64,000 nt of DNA from Hoeflea algicola (GTDB taxonomy: Bacteria; Pseudomonadota; Alphaproteobacteria; Rhizobiales; Rhizobiaceae): contig NZ_JAOVZR010000001.1 in assembly GCF_026619415.1 (NCBI RefSeq), forward strand, positions 4,200,501-4,264,500. Reading direction: 5' to 3'. The first letter of the stretch is position 1, and every line of letters begins with the position of its first letter. The notes under the pieces are model-generated. The model worked only from the letters and a program-made list of their open reading frames with translations. It was not told the origin of the DNA and did not search any database. The translations under genes and the position numbers were made by a program. This document shows positions 48,941 through 58,231 of the stretch, piece after piece.

Positions 48941-49105
48941 TCAACACGCACGTTGTGCTGCCGCCCGCGACGGCTCCACCGAGACACAGCCGGGATTGGA
49001 TGAAAACGCCAGCTCCACGAACTGCCAGTTAGCGGCGATGAACAGTCCGACGCCGGCTGCGACAGCAAGACCGATCGACAATTTCAGACGCAGGGCGCCG
49101 GTCAT
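48941..49105 (-). CDS. Small single-helix membrane protein after ccoP
   Basis: 54 residues: LSIGLAVAAGVGLFIAANWQFV is one membrane helix, then a short tail with FSSNPGCVSVEPS. Small proteins of this outline often follow ccoP in alphaproteobacteria; no function is established. ATG overlaps the ccoP stop by four bases. Confidence 0.65.
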   Translation of the reverse strand: MTGALRLKLSIGLAVAAGVGLFIAANWQFVELAFSSNPGCVSVEPSRAAAQRAC

Positions 49106-49968
49106 GATGCAGGCTTCGACAAGTTGACCACGTAGATTGCCAGCATCTTGATCTGTGCTTCGCTCAGCCGATCGGCCCAGCTTGGCATCTGGCCTTGCCG
49201 GCCGTTCATCAAGGTGGTGTGGATGGTGTTCTTGTCGCCGCCATAGAGCCAGTCCGCATCGGTCAGGTTCGGTGCGCCGGTGCCTTCGACACCGAGAGCA
49301 TCTTCGCCATGGCAGGCAGCACAATTGTCCTGAAACAGCACTGCTCCCTCGGAGCTGTCGTCTGGCTGAACTCCATCCGACAGCGACATCACGTAGTCGG
49401 TCAGGGTCGAGATCTGCGAACGGTCCAGCATCTGGTCACGCCCGAAGGCGGGCATCTGGGCGAAATGGCTGTCTGGATGGGTGCTGTTGACACCGACGCG
49501 GATGGTCTCGGCCACTTCTTCCATGGTCCCGCCCCACAGCCAGGTGTTGTCTGACAGTTGCGGGAAGCCCGGTCCGCCGGCGCCCTCCGTGCCGTGGCAA
49601 GCCTGGCAATTCTGCCCGAACAGCGCCGCAGCCGTGGCCGTGGCCTTGGCCATCAGATCGGCATTGGACTGGATCGTATCAAAGTCCTGTGTCGCCAGCG
49701 CCGTTGTCCAGTCCGCGCGGGCCGCATCGGCGCGGGCGATGTCGGTTTCAACATCATTACGCTGGTCAATGCCGAGCAATCCCTTGGTGTAGGTCTGTCC
49801 CAAAGGCCAGGTCGGCAGCAGCACCCAGGCAACCAGCGCATAAAGATGGGTGACGATGATGAAGGCGATGACAATCCGCGGAATCGGCGTGTTCAGTTCC
49901 TTGATGCCGTTCCAGTTGTGACCGGTGGTAATATGCCCGGTGACGGGGTCGCGTTCGATTATCGACAT
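49102..49968 (-). CDS. ccoP: cbb3-type cytochrome c oxidase subunit III (diheme CcoP)
   Basis: The 288-residue membrane-anchored cytochrome c carries electrons to CcoO and CcoN. Anchor helix IPRIVIAFIIVTHLYALVAWVLL is preceded by TTGHNWNGIKELNTPIPR, the family N-terminus. Two c-type heme sites, NCQACH and NCAACH, each have a downstream Met ligand (QMPAFG, QMPSWA). ATG 49968 overlaps the ccoQ end by 10 bp. Confidence 0.97.
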   Translation of the reverse strand: MSIIERDPVTGHITTGHNWNGIKELNTPIPRIVIAFIIVTHLYALVAWVLLPTWPLGQTYTKGLLGIDQRNDVETDIARADAARADWTTALATQDFDTIQSNADLMAKATATAAALFGQNCQACHGTEGAGGPGFPQLSDNTWLWGGTMEEVAETIRVGVNSTHPDSHFAQMPAFGRDQMLDRSQISTLTDYVMSLSDGVQPDDSSEGAVLFQDNCAACHGEDALGVEGTGAPNLTDADWLYGGDKNTIHTTLMNGRQGQMPSWADRLSEAQIKMLAIYVVNLSKPAS

Positions 49969-50123
49969 GGCCGGTCCTCCGCTTCGAGGATCGAGCGCGC
50001 CGCGTGTTCCGCTGCGGCACGGCGCGAGGGGCGGCAAGTCAGCACTGTGACAATCACGAAGAATCCCATCAGATAGAAAAGTCCGAATGTCTTGGCGATG
50101 AATACGAGGGTATCGTGCGTCAT
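49959..50123 (-). CDS. ccoQ: cbb3-type cytochrome c oxidase small subunit CcoQ
   Basis: The 54-residue protein starts [20 protein letters not shown] with a single helix and ends [11 protein letters not shown]. Position between ccoO and ccoP and the K-x-F-G-L-x-x-L-x-x-F motif identify CcoQ, which stabilises the complex. It overlaps ccoO and ccoP. Too short for most gene finders. Confidence 0.92.
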   Translation of the reverse strand: MTHDTLVFIAKTFGLFYLMGFFVIVTVLTCRPSRRAAAEHAARSILEAEDRPCR

Positions 50124-50854
50124 TGTTCGGCCTGCTCCGGAGTTTGATAGGGAGCTTGGGTCATTTGCCCCAGCACCTGGAGATAGGCGACAAGCGCATC
50201 CATCTCGGTCAGGCGCTCGCCCTTGTCAAAGCTGCGAATGTTGGTCGCTTCGCCGTAGCGCTCGGCAACGCCCTCGGCCCAATCGCTGTCCGGCGAGGCC
50301 TGGCCCAGCGCATCCCGGGCGGCGTTGGCAATCATCTCGTCGGTATAGGGCACGCCGAGCCGTTGTTGCGTCGCCAGATGAGCAGGCAGGTCATCAATCG
50401 CCGCTTCGTTTTCATTAAGCCACGGATAGGCAGGCATGATTGAAGTTGGCACCACGGCGCGCGGATCTGTCAGGTGGGCGACGTGCCAGTCGTCGGAATA
50501 TTTCGTGCCCAGCCGCGCCAGGTCTGGCCCGGTGCGTTTCGACCCCCAGAGCATCGGGTGATCGTATTGCGATTCAGCGGCCAGCGAATAGGGGCCGTAC
50601 CGCTCCACCTCGTCGCGCAACGTGCGCACCATCTGGCTGTGGCAGGCGTAGCAGCCCTCGCGGATGTAGATGTTGCGGCCAGCCAGTTCCAGCGGCGTAT
50701 AGAGCCGCATGTCGTCGGTGGTCTCGACTGTTTCATCAATGGTAAACAAGGGTGCGATCTCGATGAAGCCGCCGACGCTGGCCGCCAGGATGATGCCCAG
50801 CACCAGCCCGATCGAGTGCTTCTCGAGATTGTAGTGCAGTTTGAACAGGGACAT
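50120..50854 (-). CDS. ccoO: cbb3-type cytochrome c oxidase subunit II (monoheme CcoO)
   Basis: The 244-residue membrane-anchored cytochrome c has N-terminus [31 protein letters not shown], heme site [14 protein letters not shown], and conserved [16 protein letters not shown] and SIMPAYPWL with the Met ligand. Together with CcoP it feeds electrons to CcoN. Stop overlaps the ccoQ start by four bases. Confidence 0.97.
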   Translation of the reverse strand: MSLFKLHYNLEKHSIGLVLGIILAASVGGFIEIAPLFTIDETVETTDDMRLYTPLELAGRNIYIREGCYACHSQMVRTLRDEVERYGPYSLAAESQYDHPMLWGSKRTGPDLARLGTKYSDDWHVAHLTDPRAVVPTSIMPAYPWLNENEAAIDDLPAHLATQQRLGVPYTDEMIANAARDALGQASPDSDWAEGVAERYGEATNIRSFDKGERLTEMDALVAYLQVLGQMTQAPYQTPEQAEQ

Positions 50855-50858
50855 GGCG

Positions 50859-52484
50859 TCACTCCGCCGCTTGTAGTGCGAGGGGCCGGTCGGCGGCCGT
50901 GCCGCGGGGGCCGCGTACCGTCATCCAGATATTGGCTGCGCCAACCACGATGCCTGACAGGAACAGCGCACCACCGGCAAAGCGGGCGATGTAATAGGGG
51001 CGCATCGCCTCGATCGATTCCAGGAAGGAGTAGTTCAGCGTGCCGGCCTCATTGTAGGTCCGCCACATCAGCCCCTGGGTGATGCCGGCATTCCACAGCG
51101 AAAACACGTAGGTGAGCAGCCCTGCCAGCGCTAGCCAGAAATGCCACTCGATCAACCGCGCCGAATACATCCGCTCGCGGCCCCAGAGCGCGGGAATCAC
51201 CGAATAGAAAGCCCCGAAGGTGACCATTGCCAGCCAGCCGAGAGCGCCGGAATGGACATGGCCAACCGTCCAGTCGGTGTAATGCGACAGCGCGTTGACC
51301 GGGCGGATCGCCATGAACGACCCTTCGAAGGTGGAGAGCCCGTAAAACACCGCCGCCACGAACATGAACCGCAGCGTCGCGTCGTCGCGCACCCGATGCC
51401 AGGCGCCGTTAAGTGTCATCAGCGCGTTGCCGGCCGAGGCCCAGCTCGGCACCAACAGCATCACCGAGAAGGTCATCCCCAATGTCTGCACCCAGTTCGG
51501 CAGCGCCGTGTAGTGCAAGTGATGCGAACCGACCCACATATAGAAGAAGGTGATGCCCCAGAAACTCAGGATCGACAGCCGGTAGGAGAAGATCGGTCGC
51601 TGTGCCCGCATCGGCAGATAGTAATACAGCATGCCAAGGAAGCCCGAGGTCATGAAGAAGGCCACGGCATTGTGGCCGTACCACCATTGCACCATGGCAT
51701 CTTGAACGCCTGAAAACAGCGAGTAGCTCTTGGCGCCGGCAAAGCTCACCGGCAGCGCCAGGCTGTTGACGATGTGCAGCATCGCCACCACCAGAATGAA
51801 CGCCAGGTAGTACCAGTTGGCGACATAGATGTGCGGCTCAGCGCGGCGCGCCAGCGTTCGCAGATAGAGCACAAAATAGATCACCCAGGCGACCACCAGC
51901 AGGATGTCGGCATACCATTCGGGTTCCGCATACTCCTTGGATTGGGTGACGCCCATCAGGTAGCCGGTCACCGCCCACAGGCAGAACAGGTTGTAGCCGA
52001 CAAGCACCACCCATGGGCTCAGCTGGTCGGGAAGCCGGGCACGCGAAGTGCGCTGCATGACGTGAAACGAGGTGGCGATCAGGGCGTTGCCGCCGAATGC
52101 GAAAATCACTCCGGTAGTATGCACCGGGCGAATCCGTCCGTAGCTGGCCCAGGCCTGGTTGAATGTCGCCTCCGGCCAGACCATCAGCGCTGCGACCCAG
52201 AGGCCTACGGCCATGGCGAAGATGCCCCAGACCATGGCGATCAGAATACCCGCCTTGATCGGGTCATCATAGTAGTGGGAAAGCCGTTCCGGTGAAGGTT
52301 CGGGCGCGTACAGCTTGCCGATCACCGCCGAAGCCAGCGCGCCGCCGATAGCAATCGCCATGAAACCGTGCACGGCCATCGGCCCTTGTCGTGCGGCGGC
52401 CGCCATCGTCAGGCCAACTAGCGCCAGCAAACCGGCCAGCACGATGGCGAGTTGGCGTTCGGTAATGGTAAGTCGCGCGATCAT
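50859..52484 (-). CDS. ccoN: cbb3-type cytochrome c oxidase catalytic subunit I CcoN
   Basis: The 541-residue heme-copper oxidase has 12 helices or more. Ligand motifs: [27 protein letters not shown] (low-spin heme), [19 protein letters not shown] (CuB His, Tyr cross-link region), [12 protein letters not shown] (CuB His pair) and [13 protein letters not shown] (heme His). The enzyme reduces oxygen at very low tension. ATG 52484 overlaps the Rrf2-type stop by four bases, so the regulator is translated first on the same mRNA. Confidence 0.97.
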   Translation of the reverse strand: MIARLTITERQLAIVLAGLLALVGLTMAAAARQGPMAVHGFMAIAIGGALASAVIGKLYAPEPSPERLSHYYDDPIKAGILIAMVWGIFAMAVGLWVAALMVWPEATFNQAWASYGRIRPVHTTGVIFAFGGNALIATSFHVMQRTSRARLPDQLSPWVVLVGYNLFCLWAVTGYLMGVTQSKEYAEPEWYADILLVVAWVIYFVLYLRTLARRAEPHIYVANWYYLAFILVVAMLHIVNSLALPVSFAGAKSYSLFSGVQDAMVQWWYGHNAVAFFMTSGFLGMLYYYLPMRAQRPIFSYRLSILSFWGITFFYMWVGSHHLHYTALPNWVQTLGMTFSVMLLVPSWASAGNALMTLNGAWHRVRDDATLRFMFVAAVFYGLSTFEGSFMAIRPVNALSHYTDWTVGHVHSGALGWLAMVTFGAFYSVIPALWGRERMYSARLIEWHFWLALAGLLTYVFSLWNAGITQGLMWRTYNEAGTLNYSFLESIEAMRPYYIARFAGGALFLSGIVVGAANIWMTVRGPRGTAADRPLALQAAE

Positions 52485-52945
52485 GCAACATTCCTTGCAG
52501 GTGAAGGCCGGCCTGTGCCGGACGGGGGCTTGTCCGCGGCCAGAGATGGCAAGGCCACGTCTGCCAGCGTTGAGCGATCGAGGTCAGCGAGAAAGGCTGA
52601 TTCAGCCGACCTCAGACGCGTCTTGAGCCGGCAGCAGCCGGAAATTGTGCAGTCGCCGCCCGAGGCCGCGAAACATTCGACCAGCGGCTGACCGAACTCA
52701 AGCACCCGCACCACATCGCCCAGCCTGATGTCAGCGGGCGGCCGCGCCAGCGTTGCGCCACCGCCCGAGCCACGTCGTGTGGTTACGATGCCGGCCTGGG
52801 CCAGAGCGCCCATGATTTTGGCGAGGTGGTTGCGCGACAGTCCGAATTCGTCAGCCAGTTCGGCGCTCGAAAACGCCTGCTCGGGATCCGAGGCGATGCG
52901 CATCAGGGCGCGCAGGCCGAAATCGGTAAAGGAGGTGAGGCGCAT
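52481..52945 (-). CDS. Rrf2-family regulator, NsrR-like, upstream of ccoN
   Basis: The 154-residue protein has a winged helix (MRLTSFTDFGLRALMRIASD, GGATLARPPADIRLGDVVRVLE). A three-cysteine Fe-S cluster region follows: ECFAASGGDCTISGCCRLK, as in NsrR, so nitric oxide or redox is the likely signal. It is first gene of the ccoN transcript, an unusual place. A CRP/FNR-type anaerobox (TTGAT-N4-ATCAA) is not visible upstream; a TAAATA/TATTTA dyad is. Confidence 0.82.
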   Translation of the reverse strand: MRLTSFTDFGLRALMRIASDPEQAFSSAELADEFGLSRNHLAKIMGALAQAGIVTTRRGSGGGATLARPPADIRLGDVVRVLEFGQPLVECFAASGGDCTISGCCRLKTRLRSAESAFLADLDRSTLADVALPSLAADKPPSGTGRPSPARNVA

Positions 52946-53002
52946 CACTGTCTCTTTTAATGGGTATTTGTGATTCCGATTATGCCGTTTTAATACGCAT
53001 TG

Positions 53003-53016
53003 TAAATACCTATTTA
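53003..53016. promoter_or_regulatory. TAAATA-CC-TATTTA dyad upstream of the Rrf2/ccoN operon
   Basis: TAAATACCTATTTA has perfect 6-bp arms. It lies 58 bp upstream of the Rrf2-type start, within AT-rich sequence also holding AATGGGTATTTGTG near 52968. It could be an autoregulatory Rrf2 site; not testable by eye. Confidence 0.4.
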
Positions 53017-53051
53017 AGGGTTGGAATCCCCAGATAGATGCAACCTTTGTC

Positions 53052-53693
53052 CTATGGAGCAGAGAGCGCGTCGCGCAAATTGTCGCTGAGGATGATCGTC
53101 TCACCTTCAAATCCGGCCAGTGCGCGACTGATCAGGTTGAGGTCGACCTCGGCGCTATGCTGGTCTGTGTAGCCTTCACAATTGTCCGCGCCGCCGGGAT
53201 ATTTGCCTTGCGGATGGCGGTAGAGATCGATGCCTGCCACTACAAGCCTGCGGGGCCGTAGCGCTGCCGCCAGTGCGATCATAAGTGCACCATTTGTCGG
53301 AATAAGCGGTTTGGAAAGATCGGCGAGAGAGGGCGTGAACCGGTCGAGATAGGCAAAACCCGCCTCTGGCCGCAAACCTTCGCGCAACTGGTTCTGCAGG
53401 ATCGCTGCGCCGAGCGCCTCGGTCGGGAAGGCGACGATCGGTTGCCGCGGCAGCTGAACAGGGTCCGGGTCGCCGGTAAACACCATGTCGGGAGCGTCGA
53501 ACCATGTCCGCCTTGTCCATATCCAGTTGACCCTGAACAGCATCGCCGTTTGATAGTCTGCAAGCCGCGGGTCTTCTGAGGAGGGGCCATTGCCCAGGCA
53601 CAGGATGGTGTCGTTGCTGCCCAGGCGCGCTATCAACTGTTTCAGGCCGGTAATTTGCAAGCTGTTGACGGCTTCGGTGGGCATTGCTGGCAT
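53052..53693 (-). CDS. Hypothetical protein with DUF115/glycosyltransferase-29-like motif
   Basis: The 213-residue soluble protein contains DTILCLGNGPSSEDPRLADYQTAMLFRVNWIW and LIPTNGALMIALAAALRPRRLVVAGIDLYRHPQGKY. The G-N-G-P-S and N-G-x-x-M/L-I-A patterns resemble sugar-transferring DUF115/GT29-like proteins that operate on nucleotide sugars, but similarity is weak. ATG 53693 is chosen. It precedes the Rrf2 gene on the same strand with 100 bp between. Confidence 0.5.
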   Translation of the reverse strand: MPAMPTEAVNSLQITGLKQLIARLGSNDTILCLGNGPSSEDPRLADYQTAMLFRVNWIWTRRTWFDAPDMVFTGDPDPVQLPRQPIVAFPTEALGAAILQNQLREGLRPEAGFAYLDRFTPSLADLSKPLIPTNGALMIALAAALRPRRLVVAGIDLYRHPQGKYPGGADNCEGYTDQHSAEVDLNLISRALAGFEGETIILSDNLRDALSAP

Positions 53694-53843
53694 ACTCCGT
53701 GCGAAGTGTGGAATTGGGGCTAAGTGGGGGATGGGAGATAACCCGCGCACCGCCGCTCTGCAAATCGCTGGGCGTCGGCATTTACCCGCATTCTGTCGTC
53801 CCCCCGGTCAGGTGTTGTGGGAGAAGTTTAATGGTAGGATTTT

Positions 53844-53876
53844 TTGTCGACAATTATTTTATGATTACTGACAATC
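53844..53876 (+). promoter_or_regulatory. Operator-like palindromes upstream of the UxaA-type dehydratase gene
   Basis: TTGTCGACAA (53844-53853) is a perfect 10-bp palindrome. GATTACTGACAATC (53863-53876) matches the reverse complement of the site at 60759 in 13 of 14 bases. The two sit 97-129 bp before the TTG start, in a 280-bp gap divergent from the hypothetical gene. Likely sites for the cluster's GntR regulator. Confidence 0.6.
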
Positions 53877-53972
53877 ATTCGATTTGCAGTTAGTCTGCCA
53901 GCAATTCGCGCAGCCGGGGTCTTTGCAAGGTCGACCTGTGCGCAGGATTCTACCATTAAACCGGAGATTGTT

Positions 53973-55493
53973 TTGACAAGACTGCTTCATATGCACAAGG
54001 ACGATGAGATCGCCATCGCAGTCGACGGTATCGAATCCGGTGACCATCTCCCCGATACCGATATCAACACTCTCGAACGCATCCCTGCTGGCCACAAGGT
54101 TGCCGTGACGAAAATTGCCAAGGGGCAGGAAGTTCGTCGCATGGGGCTGGTGATCGGGCGTGCCAAGGCCGATATCGACCCGGGCCAATGGGTGCATGAA
54201 CACAATCTTGGCTATGAGCCGTCCCACGCCGCCCGCGACATCGGTTCGCGGCTGCGCAATCCGCATTTCCTGCCTGCCGAAGAGGTTCCAGAGTTTCAGG
54301 GCTATCGCCGCGCCAACGGCAAGGTCGGCACCCGCAATTACATCGGTGTTATTGCCTCGGTGAACTGCTCGAGCCTGGTGACCAAGAAGATTGCCGATCA
54401 TTTCAGCGCGCCGGGTGTGCTTGATGCCTGGCCCGGCGTCGATGGTGTGGTTGCGCTCACCCACAAATCCGGCTGCAGCGTCTCGGACGGCTGCACCAGC
54501 ATGGACATGCTGCGGCGAACCCTTGGCGGCTATGCACGCCATCCCAATTTTGCCGGCATGCTGATTGTTGGGCTTGGGTGTGAGGACAACCAGATAACCG
54601 CGATGCTGCAGGATCAGGAACTGGTTCCCGGCCCGATGTTGCGCACGCTTTCCATCCAGGAGGCGGGCGGAACCCGCGCTGCAATCGCAGCCGGCATTGC
54701 CGAGACCAGTGAAATGCTGGCTGAAGCCGCAAACGCAAAGCGCAGCGCGGTTCCCGCCTCGGAACTGGTGGTGGGCCTGCAATGCGGCGGTTCGGACGGG
54801 CTTTCCGGCCTGACTGCAAACCCCGCGCTGGGCGCCGCGGTTGATCGTCTGGTCGCCTGTGGCGGCACTGCGATCCTTGCCGAAACGCCGGAAATCCATG
54901 GTGCCGAGAACCTGCTGCTCGAGCGCGCTGTCACCCGCGAGGTTGGCGAACGGCTGGTGGCTCTGCTCGACTGGTGGCAGGATTACACCAAGCGCGAACC
55001 GCATGGCTTTGATGGCAATGCCTCGCCGGGCAACCGCGAAGGCGGATTGACCACCATTCTTGAAAAATCTCTGGGTGCCGTCGCCAAGGGCGGCAACACC
55101 AATCTGGTCGACGTCATCAATTACGCAGAGCCAGCAGACAAACCGGGTCTGATCTTCATGGATTCGCCGGGATTTGATCCGGTGTCGGCCACCGGTCAAG
55201 TGGCTGCCGGCGCCAACCTAATTGCCTTTACCACCGGCCGTGGCTCGTGCTTCGGCTGCCGGCCCAGCCCGTCGATCAAGCTTGCCTCCAACACGCCGAT
55301 GTACGAGCGGATGCGCGATGATATGGATTTCGATTGCGGCACGGTGCTCGATGGCACCGAAAGTCTTGAAGAGATGGGCGAGCGTATATTTCAGTTGATG
55401 CTGGCCACAGCATCGGGCCAGGCCACGCAAAGCGAGATCCTCGGCTACGGAGAAGATGAATTCGCGCCCTGGCACATCAACGCCTGGCTCTAG
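53973..55493 (+). CDS. UxaA/GarD-family altronate or galactarate dehydratase
   Basis: The 506-residue protein has an N-terminal SAF domain (MTRLLHMHKDDEIAIAVDGI to about residue 90), linked to the Fe-dependent dehydratase domain (YRRANGKVGTRNYIGVIASVNCSSLVTKKIADHF, ALTHKSGCSVSDG, AFTTGRGSCFGCRPSPSIKLASNT). It dehydrates altronate or galactarate to a 2-keto-3-deoxy acid. The combined length (E. coli UxaA 495, GarD 523) does not separate the two. The TTG start is used because GGAG sits six bases before it. It likely begins the cluster's pathway. Confidence 0.88.
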   Translation: MTRLLHMHKDDEIAIAVDGIESGDHLPDTDINTLERIPAGHKVAVTKIAKGQEVRRMGLVIGRAKADIDPGQWVHEHNLGYEPSHAARDIGSRLRNPHFLPAEEVPEFQGYRRANGKVGTRNYIGVIASVNCSSLVTKKIADHFSAPGVLDAWPGVDGVVALTHKSGCSVSDGCTSMDMLRRTLGGYARHPNFAGMLIVGLGCEDNQITAMLQDQELVPGPMLRTLSIQEAGGTRAAIAAGIAETSEMLAEAANAKRSAVPASELVVGLQCGGSDGLSGLTANPALGAAVDRLVACGGTAILAETPEIHGAENLLLERAVTREVGERLVALLDWWQDYTKREPHGFDGNASPGNREGGLTTILEKSLGAVAKGGNTNLVDVINYAEPADKPGLIFMDSPGFDPVSATGQVAAGANLIAFTTGRGSCFGCRPSPSIKLASNTPMYERMRDDMDFDCGTVLDGTESLEEMGERIFQLMLATASGQATQSEILGYGEDEFAPWHINAWL

Positions 55494-55616
55494 GTAGAGC
55501 AGGGCCTGCAAGAGAGCAGTCGCTGTACACGGTGAGCGGATGATAGCCGAAAAAAAGGTCGGCGCAGCAAGATCGTCGGTTGCGCGGACCAAATTCGAAA
55601 CCAGGAAGACCGTGAT

Positions 55617-55835
55617 ATGCCAATTATTCGCGTAGAAATGTTGCCCGGCCGCTCGGTTGAACAGAAGCGCGCCTTTGCGGCCGTCATTACTGATGCGGCC
55701 TCCGACATTCTCGGCTGCAGTCGAGACGATGTGGCCGTGGTGTTTAACGAGGTAGCGCCGCAAGATTGGGCCAATGGCGGTCGGCTGGTCGCCGACAAAT
55801 CTGCCATAACCGCGATATCCGCCAATACTGCCTGA
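55617..55835 (+). CDS. 4-oxalocrotonate tautomerase-family protein
   Basis: The 72-residue tautomerase-fold protein begins MPIIRVEMLPGRSVEQKRAF with the catalytic Pro next to the start Met, and includes CSRDDVAVVFNEV. It would tautomerise an enol or keto acid arising in the neighbouring degradation route. ATG is preceded by AGGAAG. It is 123 bp after the dehydratase and in the same direction. Confidence 0.85.
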   Translation: MPIIRVEMLPGRSVEQKRAFAAVITDAASDILGCSRDDVAVVFNEVAPQDWANGGRLVADKSAITAISANTA

Positions 55836-55910
55836 CCATACATTGGTATTCCCGACAGTGCGTTTTGGAACGCGGGCACCCGTTGGGGCCGGATGCCCGC
55901 AATAGTCTTG

Positions 55911-56816
55911 TTATCCGGCTTTTGCCCGGTAGGCAGCAAGATCATCGACGGTCTTGCGGATCACCGCCGAGACACGGGCCAGTTCCTCGCCTTCGAGTTC
56001 CAGCCGCGGCGGCCGCACGCCGGCAGGTGCGCCATAGACGATGTTCTCGGCAAGCTTGATATATTGGACCAGCTTCACGTCGGTATCGAGGTGGAATGCC
56101 GGCGTCATCAACTGATAGAGCGGGCGGATTGCCTCGTAATGGCCGGCACGCGCGGCGTTGAAGATCTCGACGCATTCTTTCGGCCAGGCATTGGTCATGC
56201 CCGAGACCCAGCCGGTGACACCAAGCGACAGGCTTTCGACGATGAGATCATCGATGCCGCAGAACAATGTGTAGCGGTCACCGAAGGCATTGATAAGGTC
56301 GGTGACGCGCCGTGTGTCACCGGTTTCTTCCTTGATGCAGGTGATCGTGTCGACATCACGCAGATGCTCAAGTGTTTCGACGTCCACATCGACCTTGTAG
56401 GCGATCGGGTTGTTATAGATCATGATCGGCAGGTCACTGGCTGCGGCGACTGCCTTGTACCAGGCTACGGTTTCCCGCCGGTCGGTCTTGTAGGCCAGAC
56501 TCGGGAAGGTCATCAGCCCTTTGAGCCCACGCTGCTGGGCGTTTTTCGCCATGAAAGTTGCATCAGCGGTCGATGTTGCCGCCAGACCTGACAGCAGCGG
56601 CACCCGCCCGGCGACGGTCGCCACCGAGAGGTCGAGAACCTCGTCGCGCTCCTTCTGGCTGAGCGAGGCATTCTCCCCCAGCATCGGCAGCACGATCAGG
56701 CCGGAAACATCATTGGCGATCAGTCGTTCGATGCTGCTGGCCATCGCTTGCTGGTCAAAGCTGCCATCCGCCTTGAGTTTGGTGGTCACTGCAGGGAAAA
56801 CGCCGCTCCAGGTCAT
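55911..56816 (-). CDS. DapA-like (dihydrodipicolinate synthase family) lyase/aldolase A
   Basis: The 301-residue TIM-barrel enzyme contains LPMLGENASLSQKERDEVL and PIMIYNNPIAYKVDV, and the Schiff-base lysine in ITCIKEETGDTRR. Family members cleave or dehydrate 2-keto-3-deoxy sugar acids, hydroxyproline intermediates or lysine precursors. In this cluster a 2-keto-3-deoxy acid substrate is likely; not decided. 168 bp separate it from a second family member upstream on the same strand. Confidence 0.85.
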   Translation of the reverse strand: MTWSGVFPAVTTKLKADGSFDQQAMASSIERLIANDVSGLIVLPMLGENASLSQKERDEVLDLSVATVAGRVPLLSGLAATSTADATFMAKNAQQRGLKGLMTFPSLAYKTDRRETVAWYKAVAAASDLPIMIYNNPIAYKVDVDVETLEHLRDVDTITCIKEETGDTRRVTDLINAFGDRYTLFCGIDDLIVESLSLGVTGWVSGMTNAWPKECVEIFNAARAGHYEAIRPLYQLMTPAFHLDTDVKLVQYIKLAENIVYGAPAGVRPPRLELEGEELARVSAVIRKTVDDLAAYRAKAG

Positions 56817-56984
56817 GTCTGTTTCCTTTGTTGCTGTCCGCCGCTCCGGCGAGACGGTTCAGTCTATATAATATGTCGGATTGCGGTCCAGCGAACGCCG
56901 GCCAACCGCAGGTTTGCCGTGTCCACCACATTTCTGGTGACGGTCGCGAATGACCGCACCAGCGAAGTTGAAAGGCTGCGCCGT

Positions 56985-57959
56985 TCAGGCGATTCTGATC
57001 GGGGTGACATTACTGTGTACCGCAATTTCGGGTGCGGCCGGCAGCAGCTCGGCGGCTCCCTGCTCCCATCTCCGGTAAGCGTCCACCATCTGGGCGCTCT
57101 GCGGTGCCGGGGGCTGCACCATCGGCGGCATCAGCCTGAGCCAGTTCCGGTCGCTCATCGTGTCGGCGATGATTGCCTTTGCTGACGGGATGAACGGGTA
57201 TCGCGACAGGATCGCGTCGGCTGCGCGCAGGGCTTCGACCAGCGGTCGGCCTTCATAGCTGTTTGCCGTGTCAGTCAGCGTGCGCATGAAAGTCGGCATG
57301 ATGTTTGCCAGTCCGCAGACGGTGCCGGTCAGGCCGAGCGGATTGAGCTCGGGCAGGTCGATTTCGTTGCCGGTGAAAATCGACATTTCCGAGAACGATA
57401 GAATGTATTGCCTGGTCAGGTCGGGGTCGCCGCCGCTGTCCTTCACGCCGATGATGTTGCGCGGGTATTTTTCCGCCAGCCGCCGCAGCATCCGCAGCGA
57501 AATGGTCACCCCGGAAATGTCAGGGAAATTGTAGACGAACAGCCGCAAATCGTCGCGTCCGCCACGCTCGATGATCTGCCGGTAGAACTCGAACACGCCA
57601 TCGTCGGTGATCCCCCCGCGGTACATGCAGGGCGTCATCAGCAGACATCCATAGACCCCCTGACCGGTTGCATGCCGCAGCAAGGTGACAGAATCTTCAA
57701 AGGCGAGTGCGCCGATCGAAACCATGATCCGTTGTGGCTCGATCCCCGCCGAGATCAGCGCATCGAGCGTTGCCATGCGGTCGCTGACCGAAAATTCCGG
57801 CCCCTCGCCGGTGGTACCGAAGATGGTGATGCCGTCGACGCCCTGGCTGAACAGGTAGTGCACAAATTCGATCATGCGCTTTGAATCCGGCCGCAGATCG
57901 GAGGTCATGGGCGTCGCAACGGCGGCTGCAAGGCAATTGCGGGAAGGCAGAAGGGGCAT
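56985..57959 (-). CDS. DapA-like (dihydrodipicolinate synthase family) lyase/aldolase B
   Basis: The 324-residue protein has DGITIFGTTGEGPEFSVSDRMATLD (GTTGE loop), LRLFVYNFPDISGVTIS and NIIGVKDSGGDPDL with the Schiff-base lysine. Sequence differs enough from the gene at 55911 to suggest a different substrate. It is read away from the AldA-like gene; the operator-like AATTGTCAACATT at 58018 lies in their shared promoter region. Confidence 0.85.
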   Translation of the reverse strand: MPLLPSRNCLAAAVATPMTSDLRPDSKRMIEFVHYLFSQGVDGITIFGTTGEGPEFSVSDRMATLDALISAGIEPQRIMVSIGALAFEDSVTLLRHATGQGVYGCLLMTPCMYRGGITDDGVFEFYRQIIERGGRDDLRLFVYNFPDISGVTISLRMLRRLAEKYPRNIIGVKDSGGDPDLTRQYILSFSEMSIFTGNEIDLPELNPLGLTGTVCGLANIMPTFMRTLTDTANSYEGRPLVEALRAADAILSRYPFIPSAKAIIADTMSDRNWLRLMPPMVQPPAPQSAQMVDAYRRWEQGAAELLPAAPEIAVHSNVTPIRIA

Positions 57960-58017
57960 CGGAAAACGGACTCGCGGTATGGAACAATGGTGCCGTCACA
58001 TGGCAAGATTAATCGCT

Positions 58018-58030
58018 AATTGTCAACATT
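58018..58030. promoter_or_regulatory. GntR-type operator half dyad between lyase B and AldA-like gene
   Basis: AATTGTCAACATT is closely related to the sites near 60759 and 60826 (core TTGTCARCAA). It lies 59 bp upstream of the lyase B start and about 200 bp before the dehydrogenase gene. Confidence 0.5.
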
Positions 58031-58231
58031 CTTCTTGACCGTGCTCAACCGGTCGGGCAATTGTGGCGCTATAAGGCAGGTCCTGGAGCCGATATGCTCG
58101 CTCCCGCGGAAGCGCGCCCGTGACTGAAACGCGTGGTGCAATCCCCCGGAGAACGCCGCGAATTGTCGCGCTCACGGGCCCTGCCATCTGTCCAGGCCGA
58201 CACGGATACAGGAGTGATTGCTTTGCAGCCT

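Noticed and set aside
52946..53051. FNR/FixK-type anaerobox upstream of the cbb3 operon
   Set aside because: Searched for TTGAT-N4-ATCAA on both strands; not found in this gap.
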